DNA of 64,000 nucleotides, taken from Anaerolineae bacterium. Lineage in GTDB: Bacteria; Chloroflexota; Anaerolineae; Anaerolineales; Villigracilaceae. The notes under the pieces were generated by a model, which ran no database searches, had not been told where the DNA came from, and saw nothing but the letters and a program-made list of their open reading frames with translations. Made by a program: the position numbers and the translations under genes. The stretch is from assembly GCA_018645405.1 (NCBI GenBank), contig JABGOQ010000166.1:34927-98926 (forward strand), written 5' to 3'. Numbering within the stretch: the first letter of the stretch is position 1; each line of letters starts with the position of its first letter. Below, piece after piece: positions 25,800-32,313 of the stretch.

Positions 25800-26303
25800 A
25801 TGATTATGTGTCCAGCTTGTCAGCATCAGGAAGTTGAAGGGGCCTTATTTTGCAGTGATTGTGGTGCGCAATTGCAGAATGTAGCCTCTCTAGTAACGCA
25901 AAATATTCAGACTAACGACATAAGCCGCGAAGCATTAGACGCAATTCCTCAAGAGCAGAAGAAAGTATTAGCCTCTGGCTCTCTAACTCTTCAGCTTTTA
26001 GAGGGAGGGCAGATTCTGCCTTTAGCAGATCGAAATGAGTTTACGATGGGGCGGGCAAGTGAAGGGCAAACAGTTATGCCAGATATTGATTTCACGCCTT
26101 ATCGTGCGTATGAATATGGCGTTTCACGTATACATGCTGTGTTGAAGAAAACCAAAGACAAAGTAATTGTTATGGATTTGGGGTCTTCAAATGGGACGTA
26201 TGTTAATGGTGTTCGCCTGGCACCAGAGAATGAATACCCTCTTTCTCATGGCAATATTATCTCTTTGGGAAAACTTAAAATTCAATTTCTTTTGCAAAAT
26301 TAA
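25800..26303 (+). CDS. Zinc-ribbon / FHA domain protein
   Basis: This 167-residue protein has an N-terminal zinc ribbon, CPACQHQEVEGALFCSDC, then a linker and a C-terminal FHA domain (about residues 75-165). FHA landmarks are FTMGRASEGQ, YGVSRIHAVLKK, LGSSNGTYVNGVRL and HGNIISLG. FHA domains bind phospho-threonine, so it is the likely reader for the kinase two genes upstream. It starts three bases after the J-VWA gene. ATG 25800 or 25806 are both possible starts. Confidence 0.92.
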   Translation: MIMCPACQHQEVEGALFCSDCGAQLQNVASLVTQNIQTNDISREALDAIPQEQKKVLASGSLTLQLLEGGQILPLADRNEFTMGRASEGQTVMPDIDFTPYRAYEYGVSRIHAVLKKTKDKVIVMDLGSSNGTYVNGVRLAPENEYPLSHGNIISLGKLKIQFLLQN

Positions 26304-26322
26304 TCTCTAAAGGAAGGTCGCT

Positions 26323-26565
26323 ATGGCTTACGGTATTATTTTACATGTTTCAGGGGAAGTTCCTATTTTTGGTGAAATTGAAGAATTGCCAGGCCCTGCT
26401 GATACAATCGTTACTGTGAGTAATCCTCGTTCTCGAGAAGGGAAGGATTTACACTATCTTGACGCAGAAGTTGCCCAGGTTATCTGGCCTATTGAAAAAC
26501 TCAATTTTATCGAAATTATGCCCAGCGAAGATGACGAACAAATTATCAGCTTTGTGAGAGAGTAA
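26323..26565 (+). CDS. Small acidic protein of unknown function
   Basis: This 80-residue protein is preceded by AAAGGAAGG. It is acidic and has no membrane helix. It looks like one compact beta-rich domain ([53 protein letters not shown]). I recognise no family. The tight placement between the FHA gene and a response regulator suggests a part in the same signalling unit. Confidence 0.7.
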   Translation: MAYGIILHVSGEVPIFGEIEELPGPADTIVTVSNPRSREGKDLHYLDAEVAQVIWPIEKLNFIEIMPSEDDEQIISFVRE

Positions 26566-26567
26566 GG

Positions 26568-27290
26568 ATGAAAAATGAGTTTGAGCGACGTAAAATATTA
26601 ATTGTTGATGATGAAGAACGAATGGTGCGATTTATTCGTCTTAATCTTGAACACGATGGTTTTTTGGTCAACGAAGCCTTTAATGGCAAAGAAGCCCTTC
26701 AGCAATTGCGTGAGGAGTCTCCAGATTTAATCCTTCTTGATGTGATGATGCCTGGCTTGGATGGATTTGAAGTTTTGCAGATGATTCGCGAAGCAAGTAA
26801 GGTGCCCGTTTTGATGCTTACAGCTAAAGGGGAAGAAGATGATCGTGTTCGTGGACTTGAGTTGGGAGCAGACGATTACATCACCAAGCCCTTTAGCCCG
26901 CGCGAGATGGTTAGTCGCGTAAAAGCAGTTTTGCGTCGCACTGAAACTTCGGGTGGTTCAACACACGGTCTAATTGAAGTGGATGACCGTTTGAAGATTG
27001 ACTTTGATCGACGTGAGATTTGGCTTGAAGGACAAATCGTCAAATTACGCCCGACAGAATACCGTTTACTATATCATCTTGTCCAAAACGCAGGGTGGGT
27101 GGTTACTCACGATCAGTTATTGATTAAAGTTTGGGGATATGAATATAGGGATGAACCGCATTATGTTCGCCTTTATATAAATTATTTGCGTAAAAAGCTT
27201 GAAGAAAATCCTTCTTCCCCTAAATATATTTTAACGGAGCGAGGCGTAGGGTATCGTTTTGTCGATTTTCGGAGAGAAAACCTTTCTTAG
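26568..27290 (+). CDS. OmpR/PhoB-family response regulator
   Basis: This 240-residue regulator has a receiver domain with acidic pair VDDEE, phospho-acceptor Asp in [15 protein letters not shown], Thr in [11 protein letters not shown] and Lys in [13 protein letters not shown]. The C-terminal winged helix binds DNA ([47 protein letters not shown]). No sensor kinase is adjacent. It starts two bases after the small gene, so it may be tied to the Ser/Thr kinase system. Followed by a strong terminator. Confidence 0.95.
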   Translation: MKNEFERRKILIVDDEERMVRFIRLNLEHDGFLVNEAFNGKEALQQLREESPDLILLDVMMPGLDGFEVLQMIREASKVPVLMLTAKGEEDDRVRGLELGADDYITKPFSPREMVSRVKAVLRRTETSGGSTHGLIEVDDRLKIDFDRREIWLEGQIVKLRPTEYRLLYHLVQNAGWVVTHDQLLIKVWGYEYRDEPHYVRLYINYLRKKLEENPSSPKYILTERGVGYRFVDFRRENLS

Positions 27291-27350
27291 TATAGAGAAT
27301 TTTTGGAATACCTCAGCAAACTTAAGGTCACGTATGAAGCGGAGAATCTG

Positions 27351-27388
27351 GATGACAAGGGCAGTTCGAACCTCTTGTCATCTTTTCT
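27351..27388 (+). terminator. Rho-independent terminator
   Basis: GATGACAAG (27351-27359) pairs perfectly with CTTGTCATC (27374-27382) followed by TTTTCTT. It separates the kinase cluster from the next response regulator. Confidence 0.85.
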
Positions 27389-27434
27389 TCTCTAAACTAT
27401 ACTTCTGATCTATCTCGGAGTTATTGGAGAGACA

Positions 27435-28094
27435 ATGGCAAAAAAACGTATTATATTAGTAGACGACCACGAAGTTGTTCGTGTTGGCTTGAAGACTTTG
27501 CTTGACCGACATCCTGATTTTGAAGTTGTTGGAGAGGCAAGCTCGGCGCGAGAGGCGGTGGAGAAAACAGCAAGCCTTGAGCCTGATGTGGTTGTAATGG
27601 ACATCCGCTTACCTGGCACTTCGGGAATTGACGCTTGCGATGAGATCGTGAAGCGTTTTCCTGATATTAGGGTATTGATGTTGACTTCGTATGCTGAAGA
27701 TGAAATGCTCTTTTCAGCGATTCGGGCTGGAGCTTCTGGGTATGTACTCAAACAAATCGGAAGCGATGGCTTGGTAAAAGCAATTGAAGCTGTGAGTAGT
27801 GGAGCAGGTTTGCTTGACCCGGCAGTAACGCAACGTGTTTTCCAGGAAGTGCGCCGTGCGGTACGCGAAGAGGAAGCCTCTGCTTTTGCAGATTTAAGCC
27901 AACAAGAGAAGCATGTCTTACAATTGGTTTCTGAAGGGAAGACAAACCGTGAGATCGCGAAGGCTCTTTTCCTTGGTGAGGGAACGGTGCGTAATTATGT
28001 GAGTAGTATTCTTTCAAAATTGGGCGTAAATAACCGCGCCGAAGCTGCAGCATATGCGGTAGAACATTCTTTGAAAGAATATATTGATATGTAG
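27435..28094 (+). CDS. NarL/FixJ-family response regulator
   Basis: This 219-residue protein has a receiver with [17 protein letters not shown], Asp in [17 protein letters not shown], Thr in [11 protein letters not shown] and Lys in [10 protein letters not shown]. The C-terminal LuxR-type helix-turn-helix is [20 protein letters not shown], with [19 protein letters not shown]. It likely acts as a DNA-binding activator on phosphorylation. It is an orphan: no cognate histidine kinase is next to it. The SD is GGAGA a few bases before ATG 27435. Confidence 0.95.
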   Translation: MAKKRIILVDDHEVVRVGLKTLLDRHPDFEVVGEASSAREAVEKTASLEPDVVVMDIRLPGTSGIDACDEIVKRFPDIRVLMLTSYAEDEMLFSAIRAGASGYVLKQIGSDGLVKAIEAVSSGAGLLDPAVTQRVFQEVRRAVREEEASAFADLSQQEKHVLQLVSEGKTNREIAKALFLGEGTVRNYVSSILSKLGVNNRAEAAAYAVEHSLKEYIDM

Positions 28095-28133
28095 AAGGTT
28101 TTGATTAAAGGTAATTATTCACTCTCCAGGTAG

Positions 28134-28215
28134 CACGATTCTTAATCGTGGAAACTAATTCAGTAATGAACAATTGGAGAAATTTTTAACGCGAATTGGG
28201 CGAATATCGCGAGAA
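28134..28215. repeat. Short palindromic elements between genes
   Basis: CACGATT (28134-28140) and AATCGTG (28144-28150) form a tight hairpin. From about 28189 there is a CGCGAATTGGGCGAATATCG stretch related to the words in the 830-909 repeat and at 58374-58392. This is intergenic filler of the dispersed-repeat kind. Confidence 0.5.
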
Positions 28216-28345
28216 TAACTTAAAAATTCATGTTTTTCGCCATATAATTTCGGCTAAAACACAATCAGGGGGAGAATATTAAAAAGAGACAATAGGATAT
28301 TCAATCAGGTGTATACTTCTGCTTCACTAAAGGAGATATGCATCT

Positions 28346-29233
28346 ATGAACTCTGGCATTTTCTACGCTCTCGTAACCTACATTATGTGGGGGATTCTCC
28401 CCATCTACTGGAAACAATTCCATCATATTTCATCAACTCAATTGATCGGGCATCGCATTTTATGGTCTTTTATTGTTTTGATACTGATGATTATATTCAC
28501 ACGACAATGGGGGAAATTTCGAAAAAAAATGGATGCTCCTACATTAAAGGTTCATGGGATATCAGCTCTGTTACTCAGCGTTAATTGGTTGACCTACGTC
28601 TGGGCGATCAATGCCGGTTTTATTGTCGAAACCAGCCTGGGCTACTTCATCAATCCCCTTTTTAGTGTTTTGTTAGGAATGATATTCCTGAAAGAAAAAC
28701 TCCGCGCCATGCAGTGGATTCCGCTCGGGCTGGCAATCCTCGGTGTTCTTTACCTGACTTTTGTATATGGTCGCCTGCCATGGATTGCGCTTCTTCTTGC
28801 GAGCACTTTTGGCATTTATGGGTTGCTAAAAAAGAAATCTGCGCTTGGCTCATTATATGGTTTGACCCTTGAAACAGGCATTATGCTTTTGCCTGCATTG
28901 GGCTATTTGATTTATGAGATTAGTCGAGGGCAAGGTATCTTCCTGAAGATTAATCCTGCCACCGATTTTTTGCTTATTGGTGCTGGTGTTGCTACTTCTG
29001 TGCCCTTATTGCTCTTTGCTCTGGCGGCGCAACGCATCCCACTCACGATGATTGGATTGATGCAATATATTGCCCCAACGATACAATTCTTGATTGGGAT
29101 TTTGATCTATAAAGAACCATTTACCAGTTCTCAATTTGTTGGGTTTGGCATTATTTGGCTGGCTCTGATCATTTTTGGGGTTGAAAGCTGGGTGGAACAT
29201 CGTGCTCATCCTCTCCCTATTTCTGCTGACTAG
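28346..29233 (+). CDS. rarD: EamA-family transporter RarD
   Basis: This 295-residue membrane protein has ten hydrophobic helices. The N terminus GIFYALVTYIMWGILPIYWK and the RILWSFIVLI, NWLTYVWAIN and ETSLGYFINPLFSVLLG segments are characteristic of RarD rather than of other EamA carriers. It belongs to the drug/metabolite superfamily; substrate unknown. AAGGAG lies ten bases before the ATG. Confidence 0.9.
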   Translation: MNSGIFYALVTYIMWGILPIYWKQFHHISSTQLIGHRILWSFIVLILMIIFTRQWGKFRKKMDAPTLKVHGISALLLSVNWLTYVWAINAGFIVETSLGYFINPLFSVLLGMIFLKEKLRAMQWIPLGLAILGVLYLTFVYGRLPWIALLLASTFGIYGLLKKKSALGSLYGLTLETGIMLLPALGYLIYEISRGQGIFLKINPATDFLLIGAGVATSVPLLLFALAAQRIPLTMIGLMQYIAPTIQFLIGILIYKEPFTSSQFVGFGIIWLALIIFGVESWVEHRAHPLPISAD

Positions 29234-29326
29234 AGACAATGAAAAAACCTTGATTTCAGGGAAAGATATGCGATACTCAAGTATAATTTTACAAATGAAA
29301 ATAACCGAACAAAGGAGATAAATTCG

Positions 29327-30523
29327 ATGGCTGCAAAAAAAGGTGTAATTGCAATTTTAACTGGGGGCGGAGATGTACCTGGTCTAAACCCAGCTATTCG
29401 GGCGGTGACGATTAGGGCGCTGCGAGAAGGTTATCAGGTAATCGGTATTCGTCGCGGTTGGGCGGGAATGATTGAAATTATTCGTGATAAGAAAGCGGAT
29501 AATAGTAATAATTATCGAATGTTGACAAATGAAATTGTTAATCGGGCAGGACGTACAGGCGGCACATTTTTGCATACATCACGTACAAAACCCAGCCATG
29601 TGAAAAAAGAAGATGTTCCTGAACATCTGCAAGATGAGTACACAGAAAAAGATAATGATCTGACCGAAGAAGTTCTCAAAAATCTGGAGTTCCTCGGTGT
29701 GGATTACTTGATTCCCATTGGGGGGGATGATACGCTCAGTTATGGCGTGCGTTTACATCAAGAGGGAGTAAAAGTTGTTGCGATTCCCAAGACAATGGAC
29801 AATGATGTGCCCGGTACAGATTACTGTATTGGTTTCAGCACTTGTGTAACCCGTACCATTGCGCTAACAAATAACCTGCGCACAGTAGCTGGTTCGCATG
29901 AGCGTTTTCTAGTTTTGGAAGTCTTTGGGCGTTATGCAGGTTTTTCAGCATTATTGCCAACCATGGCTGGAGCAGCCAGCCGGTGTGTGATCCCAGAATA
30001 TCGCTTTGATATTGAAAAATTGACAGAATTTTTATCTGAAGATCGCATGCAAAACCCTAGCCGTTATTCGATTGCGCTTATCTCCGAGGGTGCGATGTTT
30101 GAAGGTGGGGAGATGGTTTTCAAAGATAGAACAACCGATGCTTATGGTCATGCGAAGTTGGGTGGCATTGGCGATCTGGTATCTGACGAAGTGACAAGGC
30201 TATCGCCTAAATATAATAATGGTAAAACTGTTAGTGTGGTTAATCAAAAATTAGGATATATGGTGCGCGGTGGTGATCCAGATGCCATTGATTCTATAGT
30301 TCCGATGGCATTTGGGAACTTAGCTTTGGATTTGATCCTGAAAGGGATCCATGGTCGTTTGGTGGTTTTGAAAAATGGCCGGTACGATAATTTGCCAATT
30401 GAAGTTGTGACCAGCTCCAAGAAACTTGTGGACGTGAAGCAATTCTATAACACTGACCGTTATCGCCCGAATTATGAAAGTTTTGAGATGAAACCCCTCT
30501 TTATTATGACAAGTGAGTTGTAA
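29327..30523 (+). CDS. 6-phosphofructokinase, pyrophosphate-type residues
   Basis: This 398-residue PFK has N-terminal LTGGGDVPGLNPAIRAV, active-site PIGGDDTLSYG (about residue 130) and PKTMDNDVPGTDYCIGF. ATP-dependent enzymes usually have G after GGD and PGTIDND. Here D follows GGD and K replaces that G, the pair of changes associated with PPi as phosphoryl donor. Substrate-binding segments VEVFGRYAGF and ALISEGAMFE are intact. It catalyses reversible phosphorylation of fructose 6-phosphate in the cytoplasm. AAAGGAGA precedes the start, and a TATAAT lies at 29282-29287. Confidence 0.9.
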   Translation: MAAKKGVIAILTGGGDVPGLNPAIRAVTIRALREGYQVIGIRRGWAGMIEIIRDKKADNSNNYRMLTNEIVNRAGRTGGTFLHTSRTKPSHVKKEDVPEHLQDEYTEKDNDLTEEVLKNLEFLGVDYLIPIGGDDTLSYGVRLHQEGVKVVAIPKTMDNDVPGTDYCIGFSTCVTRTIALTNNLRTVAGSHERFLVLEVFGRYAGFSALLPTMAGAASRCVIPEYRFDIEKLTEFLSEDRMQNPSRYSIALISEGAMFEGGEMVFKDRTTDAYGHAKLGGIGDLVSDEVTRLSPKYNNGKTVSVVNQKLGYMVRGGDPDAIDSIVPMAFGNLALDLILKGIHGRLVVLKNGRYDNLPIEVVTSSKKLVDVKQFYNTDRYRPNYESFEMKPLFIMTSEL

Positions 30524-30528
30524 AAAGG

Positions 30529-31134
30529 ATGACGATGATAACCGACCGTAAGTCTGCCACAACTTGGCAGAAAAAATATGATTTACAAGCTCCAAAAGTG
30601 GGAGATACCGCCCCTGATTTTAGCTTGTGTGATGCTAATGGGCGGAATTCTGTACGCCTATCAGATTACCGTCAAAAAATGCCAGTCGCCCTCATCTTTG
30701 GGAGCTTCACCTGACCGCCCTACGTGCGTGGGTCCGTGAGCCTCACAGATATTTATGCAAAATACCACGAGCAAGTTAAATTTATTCCCATCTATATTCG
30801 GGAAGCACATCCCGTGGATGGGTGGTGGTTTGGTGGCAATCTTTTAACCAAGAAACTGATGAAGACCTTTGCACCCAAAGTGGCAATGGATGTTCACGAC
30901 CCACAAACGATGGATGAACGGAGGCAAGTTGCGGGCACGTGCGAAGCGTCCCTATCCTATGGAGTCAGAACTTATGTAGACGTAATGGATGACGCAGTCA
31001 ACAAAGCCTATGCTGGCTGGCCCACCCGTCTCTATCTAATCGACACGGATGGGGTAGTTGTTTACGCTGCCGGGCTGGGACCCTACGACTTCCATCCATC
31101 GAAATTAGAAAAAGCAATTGAAAATTATCTCTAA
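30529..31134 (+). CDS. Selenoprotein, iodothyronine deiodinase-like / redoxin family (in-frame TGA = Sec)
   Basis: One frame runs from ATG 30529 to TAA 31132-31134, broken only by TGA at 30712-30714. Upstream it encodes VGDTAPDFSLCDANGRNSVR and MPVALIFGSFT; downstream PPYVRGSVSLTDIYAKYHEQ. The junction GSFT-U-PPY matches the active site of iodothyronine deiodinases and their bacterial homologues, where selenocysteine sits at just this place. The later HPVDGW segment and GWPTRLYLIDTDGVVVY fit the same thioredoxin-like fold. Read through, the protein has 201 residues. It is probably a redox enzyme or reductase, substrate unknown; thyroid hormone is not implied. It starts five bases after pfk, and its stop overlaps the hypA start (TAATG). 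A pseudogene or sequencing error is the alternative, but both halves look well conserved. Confidence 0.87.
30712..30714 (+). other. Probable selenocysteine codon (TGA)
   Basis: In-frame TGA between Thr and Pro-Pro in the catalytic motif GSFT-U-PPY. Codons on both sides are in the same frame (frame 1 of the window). Confidence 0.85.
30728..30746 (+). promoter_or_regulatory. Candidate bacterial SECIS stem-loop
   Basis: GTGGG (30728-30732) can pair with CCTCAC (30741-30746, one bulged T) around an eight-base loop TCCGTGAG that contains G. The loop begins 18 bases after the TGA, within the spacing known for bacterial SECIS elements that bind SelB. The stem is short and is a manual fold only. Confidence 0.5.
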
Positions 31135-31478
31135 TGCACGAGCTTTCCGTAACCGAAAGTATCCTAAAAATCACCCTACGCCATGCCGAAACGCACAAGG
31201 CAAAAAAAGTCACCGACATTTACCTCGTGCTTGGTAATTGGTCTACCATCATTGATGATTCAATCCAATTTCATTGGGACATCCTCAGCGAAAATACCAT
31301 CGCCGTAGGTGCGACCTTGCATTTTGAGCGCATTCCCGTAGAATTATTCTGCCTCGATTGCGCGCATACCTACACCCCCACTGACAAAGAACTAATCTGT
31401 CCAAAATGCGAAAGTAGTCGTATAAAAGTATCAAAAGGTGATGAATTTAATATCGATTCGATTGAAATAGAAACCTAA
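31134..31478 (+). CDS. hypA: Hydrogenase nickel metallochaperone
   Basis: This 114-residue protein begins MHELSVTESIL, with the Ni-binding His2. A zinc-ribbon of two CxxC pairs follows (FCLDCAHTY and LICPKCESS). It delivers nickel to the apo large subunit of NiFe hydrogenase with HypB. It overlaps the stop of the selenoprotein gene by one base, which implies a common transcript. Confidence 0.95.
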   Translation: MHELSVTESILKITLRHAETHKAKKVTDIYLVLGNWSTIIDDSIQFHWDILSENTIAVGATLHFERIPVELFCLDCAHTYTPTDKELICPKCESSRIKVSKGDEFNIDSIEIET

Positions 31479-31481
31479 AAC

Positions 31482-31556
31482 GCATTGCGTATTTCGTAAT
31501 GAGCAAATCAACATCGTCCATAGTTCATTACGAAATACGTTTTACGCAATACGCAC
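31482..31556. repeat. Inverted-repeat element between hypA and hypB
   Basis: CGTATTTCGTAATGA on the left and TCATTACGAAATACG on the right are perfect 15-base complements. Each is flanked by a further ATTGCGT/ACGCAAT pair offset by four T in the right arm. The imperfect outer stem indicates a small dispersed repeat rather than a terminator. Confidence 0.7.
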
Positions 31557-31611
31557 TTATAATAAACCTTGGCGTTTTCTGCGCTTTGGCGGTTCCAAAA
31601 CGGAGTAATGA

Positions 31612-32277
31612 ATGACAAAAAAAATCCCCGTAGTAGAAAAAATCCTCGGCGCAAACGAAACCCTCGCCGAAAAAAACCGTGCTGTCTTAGACGAACATGG
31701 CGTATACGCTATCAACCTGATGGCATCCCCAGGTGCGGGCAAGACCTCGCTCATTGAGCAGACTTTGCCCAAGCTCGCAGAGCGTTATCGCATCGCCGTG
31801 ATTGATGGCGACATCGCCACCAGCATAGATGCAGATCGTGCCGCTGAAGCCGGCGCAGATATTGCTGTGCAAGTCAACACCGGCGGGAACTGTCACCTCG
31901 ATGCCGTTATGCTCCAAAAAGGCATGGAAGAAATCGACTTCACCAAAATTAATCTTCTCCTCGTCGAAAATGTTGGCAATCTCGTTTGCCCTGCAAATTT
32001 CGTGCTCGGCACGCATAAAAGCGTCCTCGTGGCGTCCGTCCCTGAAGGCGATGACAAGCCCTATAAATATCCCGGCATGTATCGCGGTGTAGACGCTCTC
32101 ATCATCAACAAAATCGACCTCCTCCCCTACATCCCCTTCAAAATGGATTACTTCCGCAAGGGTGTCGAAGTCCTCAACGCCGAGCTTGTCACCTTCCCTA
32201 TTTCCTGCGCCACCGGCGAGGGCGTGGATGAATGGGTGAATTGGATTATTGCAGAAGTTGAAGCCAATAAGAAATAA
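31612..32277 (+). CDS. hypB: Hydrogenase maturation GTPase
   Basis: This 221-residue GTPase has P-loop NLMASPGAGKTSLIEQT, VIDGDIATSIDADRA, the metal-binding C/H region NTGGNCHLDAVML, LLLVENVGNLVCPANF and NKIDLLPYI. It has no His-rich N-terminal tail, so it is not a nickel-storage type. It works with HypA in nickel insertion. Separated from hypA by a repeat element. Confidence 0.95.
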   Translation: MTKKIPVVEKILGANETLAEKNRAVLDEHGVYAINLMASPGAGKTSLIEQTLPKLAERYRIAVIDGDIATSIDADRAAEAGADIAVQVNTGGNCHLDAVMLQKGMEEIDFTKINLLLVENVGNLVCPANFVLGTHKSVLVASVPEGDDKPYKYPGMYRGVDALIINKIDLLPYIPFKMDYFRKGVEVLNAELVTFPISCATGEGVDEWVNWIIAEVEANKK

Positions 32278-32313
32278 CCTTTTTTCCAATGCTCTGCGTT
32301 GGAAGAGAAATCT

